Assembly: GCA_903632075.3 (NCBI GenBank)
Contig: CAHIKZ030002626.1
Coordinates: 185,347-249,346, forward strand
Direction: 5' to 3'
Origin: Acanthosepion pharaonis
Lineage: Eukaryota > Mollusca > Cephalopoda > Sepiida > Sepiidae
DNA: 64,000 bases
Position numbers and translations under genes: made by a program. The notes beneath the pieces are model-generated. The model saw only the letters and a list, made by a program, of their open reading frames with translations, made no database searches and had not been told where the DNA came from. Shown piece after piece: positions 12,850 through 26,387 of this stretch. Every line of letters begins with the position of its first letter. Position 1 is the first letter of the stretch.

Positions 12850-13970
12850 TGCTCTCATTAGAGGCTGATAATGTATCAGCGTGTAATTTGACACCTGCGT
12901 TATTCAGACGTGTAGAACTCTGCTTCTTTCTGCTTTTTCTCTCCCTCTGCTTTGATTCAGCTTTTTCTGCTTATTTATATTAAGAAGCAATTTCACACTG
13001 GCTCGTTACTTTTTTCTGAGTTTGTAAACCGCTCCTTTTTCTATTGGTCAAAATAAATTTTCGCATAGGCTTGTTAAACTTTGCCTTGGTTTTTTTTTCC
13101 TGCTAGGATGCAATTCCTTTTTTCTATTGGTCAAAATAAATTTTCAAACAGACTCACATATTTGAAAACAGTTAAGAAAAGAGAGCTATTTTTATATTTC
13201 ATATTCACCATAGCTTTAATAAAAAAAATGAAACATGATAGATTGATGAATGATTCCTATTTATTTTTTATTATTCTGATTTATATTTAATCTATATTTC
13301 ATCCCAAATCATCATAATTTAGAAAAATTCTTTCATTATGAATTACAATTATTAATCTAGTAAAAGTGGGCCAGGGTTTACCAGGTGAGAAACTGTCTTA
13401 AAGGTTGGGTTCAAAAACTGGGATGATAAATGTTAATTGTTTTTGTAGATTTCAAATTTTCCTAGACATGGGCAGCAGAATGAGAACAATCTACTGTAGA
13501 TTAAATGTAAAGTTACAAATTACCTGAACATTACTTGGATTGACAGTTGCAGGAAGAATGGTGGAAGGCACAACAGCCAAAATGTGATAATAACAACGAT
13601 GAGAACTTTTGGTTTGAATGTAAAACATAACACTGCTTCTCAGAAATTCAGAGAGAAATTCAATTTTTAAATATTAGCATCAATACTTATACCATCAACT
13701 GACTTGCCACATATTCAATCAATGTGGGACCCCTTCAAAAATTGTTAGACTAGTCCTTAATAATTTTTTATGTATTTAGTTTGCTCTTAATTTTTGACTA
13801 TTTTTAATACAGCTTTATTCAGGCCATCAATCTACAGCAGTGTGTTGACAGCACTGATCAAAAAATAAAAGATAATCTTTCAATGAGATTCAAATATGTG
13901 TCCTTATTTGCTTCAAGGAAATATGGTTAAACACATCAGATGCTTTAACTAAAGCTAACTTTAAGCTACA
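12850..13970. other. No gene recognised
   Basis: Mixed-composition intergenic sequence. Short pyrimidine-rich stretches near 12920-12965 and 13030-13130 share a repeated phrase around 'ttttctattggtcaaaataaattttc' (13036 and 13112). Nothing further could be assigned. Confidence 0.5.
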
Positions 13971-13974
13971 AGTT

Positions 13975-14066
13975 GGGCACCTTGGCGTGGTGTAATGGTT
14001 AGCAAGCTTGTCTTGCTAGATCAGTTACTACTGAAAAGTGAGTTCGATCCTCACTGGATGCCCCAT
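13975..14066 (+). repeat. tRNA-derived SINE head or tRNA pseudogene
   Basis: The sequence folds like a class II tRNA. There is an acceptor-like pair (GGGCACC with GGATGCCC), an A-box-like TGGTGTAATGGTTAGCA, an arm AGCAA-loop-TTGCT, an extended variable arm, and a B box AGTTCGATCC flanked by GTGAG/CTCAC. No T-run terminator follows, and related SINE-like heads recur in the window, so a SINE head or pseudogene is more likely than a working tRNA. Confidence 0.5.
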
Positions 14067-14248
14067 ACTTTCGGCCTTGTGCCACATCTAAGCTATGCTT
14101 GGAAAATCTCTACAAGTACTTGATGGTTTTGCAGAAGATTTAATCCAACTAATAGACCCCCCTACCTCAACTTTACTGAAACCCTTATAAAAATAAAGAA
14201 CCCAACTGTCTTCTTCAATCAAGATCTTATATATGCTATGTCTCTTCA

Positions 14249-14535
14249 GGAGGCATGGTAGAGTAATGGATAGTGGCTTGGATTGAGGAATCAGAGAGCC
14301 AAGTTCAAATTCCAGTTGAATCCATTCACTTATATGTGCTAATATACTTAGTATGAATCCTCTTCTTCTCCCCACCAGCTATGAGTAAATAGCAGGACAG
14401 ACTAGGTTCTATAGCCTTGGATGGCAATTGAAAGAAAGAAATGGAAACCTACTGTGGGAAAAAATCTGCCTCGTCAGTCATGTATCGAAAGATACATGAT
14501 CGCCTAAGCGTGTATCATACATGGCACATAACTGA
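14249..14535 (+). mobile_element. tRNA-derived SINE
   Basis: An A-box-like GGTAGAGTAATGGATAGTGG at the start and a B-box-like CAAGTTCAAATTCC at about 14300-14313 mark a polymerase III promoter. They are followed by the body phrase 'cttctccccaccagctatgagtaaatagcagg' shared by the copies near 33330, 34440, 45240 and 56460. The copy extends to about 14535. Non-coding. Confidence 0.6.
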
Positions 14536-15009
14536 ACTGAAAAGACAAAAGAAAAATTTTGAGATGATATTGTGGATGGTTAAGGGGGTGACAAATAAAA
14601 ATAAATAATAAAATTATTCAACTTCTCCATAAAGAAAAAGATGAAAGCAGATAAGTGCAAGAAATTATTAGTGTCTGATATAGATTTTATTTTTAATGTT
14701 ATGTGATTTTTAATTTTTCTCTGTACATAAAAACTAAATTAAATTTTAAGTTGGTATCCACTTTTTCTGGATATATCTTATTAATAATTTTCAATAAAAA
14801 GAGGTTTTCATTTTGTCTGAAACTGGTTAATTAATAATAGAATATGTGTCAATTTTTCTAATTTTTTTTCCCCTAATCTTATTTCTTTATGAATTTAAAA
14901 TTTTTCTTCACAAACACTAGTAGTTACTATGATGAAATATGAAACAAATTGAAATAAAGAATCGTGGAGTTTTAATGTATTCTGTGTATGGATAACGCAG
15001 ACTTAAAGT

Positions 15010-15178
15010 CAAAGAAGTTCTAGAATGGAAGTTTATTGATTACTACTCGTATGTCAATTTAAGTTGCATGAAGGAATTGTGAGACAAGCCTTCATCTATC
15101 AAGGGCGATAATTCGGGATTCTTCAAAAAAGGAGGTAAAAAAAGACAAAGCGGTGATACAAGAACAAGAGTTATCAAC
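15010..15178 (+). promoter_or_regulatory. Presumed PPIL2 promoter and 5' UTR
   Basis: Less AT-rich than its surroundings and directly upstream of the PPIL2 start codon. It contains a TTCTAGAA palindrome at 15018-15025, which could be half of a heat-shock-type element, but a full three-unit site is not present. No TATA box is obvious. The extent is inferred only from position. Confidence 0.35.
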
Positions 15179-15210
15179 ATGGGGAAGAAACAGCATCAAA
15201 AAGATAAATT
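15179..15210 (+). CDS. PPIL2 exon 1 (start codon)
   Basis: ATG in a good context (caacATGG). It encodes MGKKQHQKDK plus two bases of the next codon, ahead of a GTGAGT donor. This short basic N-terminus is a conserved signature of PPIL2 and decides the start. Confidence 0.92.
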
Positions 15211-18200
15211 GTGAGTAATTTTGAAAAGATATTCTCAGTGTCATTAATTTTAGTTATTCTCTTGACTTCAGAAATAGTTTCTGAAAGATTCTGAGATCAT
15301 TTGATCTTTTTTTACGGTAGATATCATTCAGAAAGAGTCGATATTTTGACAATGTTTACATTCGGTAACCCGAACCGTAAGATTATAAAAAAAAAGAATA
15401 AGATGTACAACAAATGATCATAACATAATGTATCCTTTTAAAATGTTTTTTTCGTTTTGCTTTAAAAATAAAATTTAGATTCATTTATTTAGTCTATTGT
15501 TTATAATGGCTGTTTGAAAGCCTTAAAAAAGAATTGACAATGCCTTGAATATTATTGCTAAAAAAAAAACCTACTTGACTTACATGCTAAAAAAAAAATC
15601 AACTTTGTTCGAGATAATTTTTTTACTTAATACAATAATAATGTGATTCATTTAATAATTTAATTCTAAAAGTTGACTTCTTTTTCTGGGTAGATGTTGA
15701 TTGCAATAAACGGAATTCTAAAGGCTTAAAGGATAGGAATTTAACGTTTCTGTTGTTTTTAACCTGGATTTCATGCCCAGTGGGGTCAAAAAAAAAAAAA
15801 AAAAAAGATTTCTCCACCTGTGGATCCAAAGGAAACTAATAATCGGTAACTTTCAGGGAATTTCAAACTAGACCCTTTTCAATCTACGAATAAATTATTC
15901 TTATTCTCGACAAACACCTGAAGAAGATCAGAGAACAGTTGAGAAACGCTGTTCAAAAACTAGGAGACGAGTCCAATCCAAAATAATTTAAAAATTAATA
16001 ATTCCCGTCCCAGAAATTTAGACAAAAATCACTATATTAATAATTAGTCATTTTGGAGAATGATATTTGGTGAATTTGCACATATTAAGCCCCGGAAACC
16101 AATTGTAATGAAACTTTACATTCTGGTGTGAAATTGCCTGATTAATTCCAAGATGACAATATAAAAATTTGCCTACAAATACCGTTTTTAGGAGATATCG
16201 ACAATTACGGGGAAATTTGTCTCGGCTTTCCCGCATCCAAGCTTTGAGGTTAAAAAAAATTGCGACAAAACGCGAATAAAAACAGCAAGATTAGAGCGGA
16301 CAAACCCTCTCTTTAAGACGCGGACGAATAAAGAAAAAACTCCTGGTGTGTAACAATAAAAGAAGAAAGTGTTTATTTACATATACAGAAAAAAGGGGTC
16401 AATGGATAAAAAGACAATTACTAGAGAAAGAAAGGGAGAAGAAAAAGTCCTTTAAGGGAAGAGAAAATGCTCATAACAGAAAAAAAAGCCTTGCTCAAAA
16501 TATTTCTCTGAGCGCCTAAAAGTTCTTTAAGCGAGTAGAATTTTAAGGTTTTAGAAACACACAGTTTTCTTCAAAGTTTCTGCAGAGTAGGAATTGTTGG
16601 TAGATATAGGAATTCTGCAGTTGAATGAGTTCGTAGATCGACGACAGAGGTCTTGTAGGTGAAGGGAGGAAGCTTTCAACTGGTCTTTAATTATGGGTCG
16701 ACGTTTGTTCTTGACAGCCCTTTAGTAGGTAGTTCTTTGGTTGAAAATAGTTCTGAAGGTGACTGGTGCTTTCTATCGTTGACCTCACAGGCAGAGGGCC
16801 GAATTCTCACTGCCAAATAGGCGAAGATTCTCCAAATTTAAGGAGATTTGGGAGGCTCAGAAGGATCAGGGGATTTTTCCCTCCAAAATCGTTATACAAA
16901 TTTCCTGGCCCCATCATTGGTCAGAAACTATATTCTTATCTCTGATAAGAAACAAGGCTTTGGGAGCCGGTTTTGAAAGTAATGAAAAAGCTTACAGTGA
17001 ACAAGCTGTGAGGATTCCTCCAGACTTTATAGCACCATGGAAAGAATAATGGTGGTGGAATTCCTTTTTATGTTTTCCAGCTGTCTCGTTAGTCAGAAAA
17101 TATATTCTTATCTCTGATAAGAATCAAGGCTTTAGGAGCCAGTTTTGAAAGTAAGAAAAAGGTTGGAGTGAGGATTGGAAAAAATAAGCTATAATGTGAA
17201 CGTGGAAAATACTGATCTCAAATTAAATTCCAAGACAATCTTAGTTCGACTTTTTTTGTGTCTATCCAGCTGCCTTTACTGATGTTGTTTACATATGTTT
17301 GCCTTGAGTCATAATGTGCAGAAGCTTACTTAGTTAACGGCCTTTTTACTGATCATCCTATCTTACTCGTCTTGATTACTGCGCAATTTTCATGAAATTT
17401 AATTTAAAATTCATGCATTGTGCAGTAATTGTCAGATGTCTAGAAATTGATGTCGCTTTCTTTCAGCAATACGTCTAGTCTCACCGAAGCCTAGAAGAGC
17501 AGTGCTCCCCCACGTCCACTTGTTTGGTTTTTAATAGGTAGCGTTGTTCTCTTATGCAAATAAGTCTGCTGCATAAAAATGGCAGTAGGCATACGCACGC
17601 GCGACTGACTCTCAGAGAATGGTTCGACACGCCGAAGAATAATTGTTTTGCTCCTGGTAAGTCACTGTCACATCTATTACAGCAATGAAGACAAGTGAAG
17701 CTTCCACATATGACTACTCGAGACAAACGTATGTAAAAGCCAGTAATGGCAGCTGGGCTGTAGCCGTGACATGAATAAGGCTGCGCTTATATTGTTGATA
17801 ACTTCTAAACAGTTTTCTTCTGCAAACTTTTATTGTAATTTTCAAAATAAGCATGCAAATTTACACCAGAATGGAAATGTTCATTACAATTGGCTTCTGA
17901 AGCTTAATCTGCTACTAGTATTTTTTAGTAATTATTAGGTATCACTAAAATGCATGGAAATTTTGATGAAAAAGACAAAAAAAGCGTTATCCCACAAAAA
18001 AAAAAAAACGAAAAACTGAGAGAATTATTCAATGTTAATGAAATTCTTGGTACCTATTTCATTAATGAAATAATTTTATGTTGAGCACATTTGACAAAAC
18101 TTTGAGGAAATTTTATTTGGTAATTTCACCCCCGCACATTTTCAATATATTTTATTTTTGAATATTTTTGGAGATTTGTCAGAATGTTATAAAGAAAAGT

Positions 18201-20879
18201 CCCTGAAGATGTTATTTCAGTAAAATAAATAAAATAAAAACTTGGGCAATATCAATTGTGAAGATATTGAATGAAAATTCATCTCAAACCTTACCATAAA
18301 TAAATGAATACCATATTTTCTGGCTTCCTAAAAAATATCCTGAAAAATACACGTGCATCTTCCAAGACAAATGTAAGACAACACCCAGGCTCAAGTAAGC
18401 TTGGACAGTCACCTAATTGGTTTGACTGATAGGGACATGGATTTGTATGCTGATTCATTACACTATAATGGTGGCTATCTATCTAATTCAATCTTTTATA
18501 TGATGTAACTTCAGTACTGTTACAAGCATTTCTATGACTATAAATCTTCCTGGAGCCGAGCCACAACCTTAAACATGCTCTGTTTACTAGCAGCGGCAGG
18601 AGCCTTTCTGCTCTTGACTAGTATGTGATTGTCATACAAACAAAATTGGACGAATGATTAATATAAACAATATGTAGTGCCAGTCTATGATGGATGCATG
18701 GTGAATGACTTTTTTTTTTTTTCCTTAGAAATTTCTTTCCAATACTAGGGTGCATCTTCCAAGCCAGAAAATACAGTAAAACTCTAAAAATATTTTTCTT
18801 GATTGTTGGCGCTTGCATAAGTCACACTAATCTCCCTGAGTTTTGACAGGAAAGGATCTACATTGAATAATCAATTAAAAAAAAAAAATTACTCAGTTTT
18901 TCAGCATGATTTTCACATGTATCAATTTTCTGTTCACAACAGGAACTTTTCTTTTAATTAAATAAAAATTAGGCACCACCAAAATTTAACCTAGGAAAAC
19001 AACCCATAAAAATGCATTTAAAATAATTTAAATGCCTCCATTTTTTCTTTTGTAAAATTTTGGTTTTATTTGAAAGATAATAGCCTAGTGCTAATTCATA
19101 TAAAAAAGAAAAAAAGCATTTCCATATGCAAATAAAGTTTTTAGACATTTTTAAAACATTTGCATGTTCACTTATTGAACTACATTATTTTTGATGAAAA
19201 ATGTAAACAACAAATTAAAAAATCTCTTTAAAATCCAATATTTGTCCTAGAGATTTGTTTTAAAGTAAATTAGTAAACTTAAGTAGTAATTAACTAGGTT
19301 TTGTAAAAGTAATGCTTAATTTTTTCTTAAAACATCATTAAAATAACATTTATTTATGCATAGTAACTTCTAACATGGTAGTCAACAACAGTAGTTTTCT
19401 ACTGCAATCACTGACTCTCAAAAAGTGCACAAAAAGATTTAAAAAATATTAAAGAAATACAGAACACCAGCAGTGCAATAATCAAGAAATTGGTATTGTT
19501 TAAAAATATCATTTAATAATATTTAAGCTTCTATAACCAATAGTTTAAGAATATAAATTTTTATTCTATGCATTTTGTGAAACTTAGTAGAATAAATTTT
19601 ATTTTTTATACTATATCAGAAAAATAAAAAGGAAATTACAGACTACTGAAATGATACTTTTGAGTTTAATTCATTAATTTGATTTTTAATTATTTTCTTA
19701 TCAGTTTGATGTCATAAAACATTTATTTGGACCTTGTGTGCTTTTTTTTAATAATTTTAAATTTAAAATTTATTATTTACATTATTCGGACTATTGTCCT
19801 CATCTTTGTCTCCATATTTATCACAACGTTTCGGCCATTGTACACTCTAGCCTTCAGGTGGTTGGAATGTCGAACTGAACCCTTTATTTCACGAGGACAC
19901 ATGGCACAGTGGATAAAGGCATTGGTTAGATCCAGTGACAGGACCCAAAGAGTGTGAGTTCAATACCCGGTTAAGGCAGTGGACAACTTTCAGAGAGAAA
20001 TTGACAGGAGATAACTGATAACTGACATTCATTAAACATGGCACATGGAACTAGAACAGTCTACCCCAGTGAGCGAAATAAAGGGTTCAGTTCGACATTC
20101 CAACCACCTGAAGAAGGCCGGAGCGTACAACGGCCAAAACGTTGTGATAAATATGGCGACAAAGATGAGGACAATAGTCCGAATAATGTAAATAATGTAC
20201 ATAATACCTCATCTCAGAAATATAGACAGACTTTAAAATTTATTAAACTAAAAGAAGTGCTAAAAAAAAGGAGAGTTACCTGATAAAACTTAATTTTAAA
20301 ATATTAATTTCCTAAGGGGGAGATAATTCAGAACATTTCCTAATTGATAATAATCTAACAGTTGTGAAAATAATAAAAATATATTTCTGATGTGAAAATA
20401 CCATCCAACTTTACATTTATAAATTCTTGGAACACATTTTTATTCAATAAAAAGGATCACTTTTGTCATCAGCAATTGAAAGAAATTCAGAATCTCATTG
20501 AGCATCCTGGGTAAGACGATAAACGGCATCCACATCCTGCATAAGATGATAAACTACACCCGCATCCTGGGTAAGATGATAAACTACATCCAACAGCAAG
20601 GCCTCTGATCAGGAAGTTTTGAGGACTGTGGAACAACCTCTTAATTGTTGATGTTCCCAGGTTCATGCTAATTGAAATTGTCATCTTTGATAATAGCTTG
20701 TGTAAGCCGAAAGCTTAGATTGGATTTAAACATGTATCAATATGGTGTTTTCCTTTCGTCTTTCAACGATAATGTGATTAAGCTTATCAGACAATATGAA
20801 AGGAACTTACTTAAAATAAATAGACAAAACTTGTCTATACTATTTAATGAAACATGCATTAATGAAAAAATTAAATATA

Positions 20880-20955
<76 letters not shown>

Positions 20956-23900
20956 CTTAATTTTCTTGTTATGCATTGTTTTTTTGTGTTTTTTCTAGCT
21001 TTTAAAGAATGAAAAAAAACAAAAAGAGACCAAAAGGTTTATTTAAAAAAAAAAGATGAAAAAGCCAATATTACAAACTAAATCTGTAAGTTTAAAAAAA
21101 AATATGCAAAAACAGATTTGATTTTATTTTCAACAAACAAAACTACAAATTTTCTACATACAACGTGTGAAAGCACATGTGATACGCTGCCCTCATCAAC
21201 CACCAACCAAGGGAGGTAACACAGTTTTGGTGGTTAAGATAGTACTGCCACACCTGGCATCACCGGCAGCCTTTGCCACCAGAGTATTGTTTTTGTGTAG
21301 ATGTGTCAGTCTTTGTGTTTTTTTTTATGCAACTACAAGTCAGATTTTCAAACTTGTGTTAAAAGCATTTGCTTTTGATTGTTATGACTAAAACCAGAAA
21401 CTCTTAGACAGAGGTCTTTAGAAAGCTACTTGACTAATTTGATTTGCCACCGGTTAAATATTAAGGAAATACATTTTGTCAGGGCGTTCAATCATCCCAT
21501 GGTACTTACGGAGGGTCAGAAATATTTTTCCTGTTACTGTATTAATATGTTCACTGCTTTCCTCAGGAATTTTATCTCACATGTGATCAGTTTCCACTCA
21601 AGGGTTTTTGTTAGGGGTCATGTCTGGCACTGGTATGTCAACGTTAGTAGGAAAATGGCATTGATGAGATTTACCTTGGAAAGCAGTGAACAAGACCAAG
21701 CAAGACAAGATCAGGAATGAGGCAATAAGAGATATGGTAGGAGCAATACCAATCATAAAACACATCAAACGACAGAGGATCAAGTTGTTCAGACACCTCA
21801 CTTATATGCCTATAAACCAACCAGCCCTACCAGTACATTCTCAGGTACTCTGGCTGGAGAGCAAGAGGCAGACCAAGAAGATGCTGGACCAACTCAGTGG
21901 TAGACACTCTCAGAGCCCATGAGATATCTCTCCTCCAGGCCACCCACCTTGCTGTTGACAGATGACTGTGACTCAATGCGACACCTAACAGCAACAGCGG
22001 AAGGAAAAACTAAACACAAAATATATTAATATGTAATAATTCTGGGGGGACCAGTTTATTACTTAATAACAGTAGAAAATCGATCCACCATTTTAAGTCC
22101 AGTAGAATCTATAGTATACTATAATAATAATAATCTATAGAATACTATAAGAATACTATTAAATATATATATATGATATTATAATAAGAATATAGAATCT
22201 ATAGAATACTATAATATATATATATATATATATATAATATTATAATAAGAATATAGAATCTATAGAATACTATAAAATATATATATATATATAATATTAT
22301 AATAAGAATATAGAATCTATAGAATACTATAAAATATATATATAATATAATAAGAATATAGAATCTATAGAATACTATAAAATATATATATATATAATAT
22401 AATAAGAATATAGAATCTATAGAATACTATAAAATATATATATATATAATATAATAAGAATATAGTATCTATAGAATACTATAAAAATATATATATATAT
22501 AGTCAAATAGAATAATAAGAATATAGAATCTATATATAATAAGAATATCTATAAAATATATATATATAATATAATAAGAATATAGAATCTATAGAATATA
22601 TAAAAATATATATATATATAATATAATAAGAATATAGAATCTATAGAATACTATAAAATATATATATATATATATAATATAATAATAGAATATAGAAATA
22701 TATAGAATACTATAAAAAATATATATATATAATAAAATATATATATATAGAATCTATAATAAATATATAGAAAATATATATATATAATATAATAAGAATA
22801 TAGAATATAGAATAGAATACTATAAAATATATATATATATAATATAATAAGAATATAGAATCTATAGAATACTATAAAATATATATATATATATATATAT
22901 ATAATATAATAAGAATATAGACAATATAGAATACTATAAATAAAAATATATAGATATATAATACTATAATAAGAATATAGAATCTATAGAATACTATAAA
23001 ATATATAGATATATAATACTATAATAAGAATATAGAATCTATAGAATACTATAAAATATATAGATATATAATACTATATAATAAGAATATAGAATCTATA
23101 AAGAATATATATAATAATAAGAATATAGAATATATATATAATATTATTAATAAGAATATAGAATCTATAGAATACTATAAAATATATAGATATATAATAC
23201 TATAATAAGAATATAGAATCTATAGAATACTATAAAATATATAGATATATAATACTATAATAAGAATATAGAATCTATAGAAATACTATAATATATATAT
23301 ATTATATAGAATACTATAAAAAAGAATATAGAAGAATATAGAATACTATAAAATATATATATATATAATACTATAATAAGAATATAGAATCTATAGAATA
23401 CTATAAAATATATATATATATATATATATAATAAGAATATAGAATCTATAGAATACTATAAAATATATATATAATAAAAATAAGAATATAGAATCTATAG
23501 AATACTATAAAAATATATATATATATAATATAATAAGAATATAGAATCTATAGAATACTATAAAAATATATATATATATATATATATATAATATAAGAAT
23601 ATAGAATCTATAGAATACTATAAAAAATATATATATATATATATAATAGAATTATATGCTATAAAAGAATATAGAATCTATAGAATACTATAAAATATAA
23701 AATATATATATATATAATAATATAATAAGAATATAGAATCTATAGAATACTATAAAATATATAGATATATAATATTATAATAAGAATATAGAATCTATAG
23801 AATACTATAAAAATATATATATCAATATATAATAAGAATATAGAATCTATAGAAACTATAAAATATATATATAATATTATAATAAGAATATAGAAATATA

Positions 23901-24265
23901 GATATATAAAATATATAGATATATAATACTATAATAAGAATATAGAATACTATATATATATATATATATAATAAGAATATAAATCTATAGAATATAGATA
24001 TATAATACTATAATAAGAATATAGAATCTATAGAATACTATAAAATATATATATATATAATATTATAATAAGAATATAGAATCTATAGAATACTATAAAA
24101 ATATAGATATATAATACTGAAATAAGAATATAGAATCTATAGAATACTATAAATATATATATATATATATATATATAATAAGAATATAGAATCTATAGAA
24201 TACTATAAAATATATATATATATATATAATACTATAATAAGAATATAGAATCTATAGAATACTAT

Positions 24266-24298
<33 letters not shown>

Positions 24299-24594
24299 TA
24301 ATAATAAATATAGAATCTATATAATACTATAATAAGAATATAGAATCTATAGAATACTATAAATATATATATATATATAATACTATAATAAGAATATAGA
24401 ATCTATATACTAATACTATAAATAATATATATATATATATAGAATCTATAATACTAAGAATATAGAATCTATAGAATACTGAAAATATATATAAAATATA
24501 TATAATACTATAATAAAGAATATAGAATCTATAGAATACTATAAAATATATATATATATATATATATATATAAAGAATATAGAATCTATAGAAT

Positions 24595-24651
<57 letters not shown>

Positions 24652-26289
24652 AATATAGAATCTATAGAATACTATAATAATAATATTTTTTAATACTAGA
24701 TTTTGGTCCTGTACTTGTAATTCATACAAATATTCTGACTAAAACCAGAAACAAGAAACAAAACAAAAAAAAACAATTAAAATTTGTGAGTCTTGGAAAT
24801 ACCAGTTGTATGTGGTCATTTCCTTTCATGAACGTAGGGTATTAGTTTTGGGGCTTCTTATAATCATCGTCCTCATCGTAGCTGTCTTTTTTTATTGAGG
24901 CAGAACTGGGATTAATCTCACCCAAAGCAAGGGTGGGTCTTGCCTGACAGAGGATTTTTGTTTTCCTCTCCACTGTCAACATACTTTGATCTTTAAAATC
25001 TAAATGCAATGTCAGTCATTATCTTCTGTCTTAATTCTTGTTCTTTTATTATCCTCTTTCCTTAATAATAATTTTTCTCATATTCTCTTACACTCAGTAA
25101 CCCTCTTCCGTCTTAGTGGCTTTATTGCTTTGCTTGGGGTGAAATGATTAAAAAAAAGTACTGAGACAGGATTTTACAAGGCTGGATGCTTTTGTTGATA
25201 CCCAACTCTGACTCTTTTGGTATTCCAAGTACACTGAGTTCTTATATCGAAATATCATCTCTAGAAAAGTTGCCATTCAAGACTTGGGACCCTACCATAC
25301 GTAGCAGTAAGCAGATTTTATTCTTGGGTTCTAACCTACTGCTACAGATAAGTGAAGCCGTGGGGAGGTAAACATCTGGGCATCTTCTATTTCATGTTGA
25401 TGTGAGCGATTATCTTGTCACTCTCTGCCTTTTTCACAGGTAGTGACCACTGTCTTATAGAGAACATTGTTCTTTGTCTTGTTATCTTTGTCTAAAAAAA
25501 AGTGAATTTAAGTAATTTATCTTCATTCAGAGACCTTCTTTGTCTGGGTCATTTACCAGAGTCCTTGTGAGGACCATTTCACTTATGCAAATAAATGTCA
25601 GAAATCCTTTTTATGTCAGCTCACATGTTTTCCATTTAACAAAATATCAACTGACCCTGATATCACTAAATTCATCCCAGTCAGTGTTGTGAGGACTGAA
25701 CCCTATATGATACTCTTTGGTTCCCTCATTTTTTTTTTCCAAAATCCAGTAGCAGCTGTTCCTTCTCAATATTGAAGCACATAAATAAACCAGAATGTTT
25801 TCTCCGATTGTTTAATGTCAGCCATGATTTTTCAACAATATGGTTGCTATTTTGAATTTTTCATGTTTTGCATGCAAGTACCTCAGATGTTCCAAATGTT
25901 GATTATTTTTTTTTTGTATGTTTTTGTATTCAGGTACCTCACCCATACAGAATGGAAGACAGAATTTGGGGGTTACAAGGAGAAACAAGATTTGTCAAGA
26001 TTCCGCAGACTGCCTTTTTACTGTTGCAGGTAAAGATTGTTGAACCTGTTGCCATGGATGAGTTAATTTATCCTAGCAAGTCATTAGTTTAATGTCATGG
26101 ATCAGAGAATCCATTTTATGTCATAGATCTGAGAATTCATTTTACAATTACATGTTGTTCTTATCCATTTAAGGGAAACTTAAATATTTACTTTGATGAT
26201 AAGTCAAGTGAATCTTGCAATGTTTTATGCCTTACATGCATGTCTAAGTTTTCAGATCTTGCAGGGTTGTTTAGATGATGAGTAAATTT

Positions 26290-26387
<98 letters not shown>

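Larger units (their letters stand above)
15211..25933 (+). other. PPIL2 intron 1 (10.7 kb)
   Basis: Holds repeat copies at 16060-16240 and 17780-17910, a TA-flanked DNA transposon, a SINE enclosed by inverted PLE repeats, a PLE cassette, a LINE 3' end and a 2.6 kb minisatellite, each listed separately. Stretches 15211-16050, 18780-19760 and 25160-25930 show no gene or recognisable element. Confidence 0.85.

Noticed and set aside
13975..14066. Functional tRNA gene
   Set aside because: The fold is tRNA-like with an A and B box, but the acceptor stem has mismatches, there is no T-run terminator, and related SINE-like heads occur nearby. SINE or pseudogene is more likely.
17481..17726. Minus-strand 81-codon frame with an upstream octamer ATGCAAAT and TATA-like sequence
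   Set aside because: No family resemblance, a Cys/Leu/Arg composition typical of chance frames in GC-richer patches, and no splice context.
22110..24690. CRISPR-like array
   Set aside because: The spacers are TA runs of variable length rather than unique sequences, and the genome is eukaryotic.
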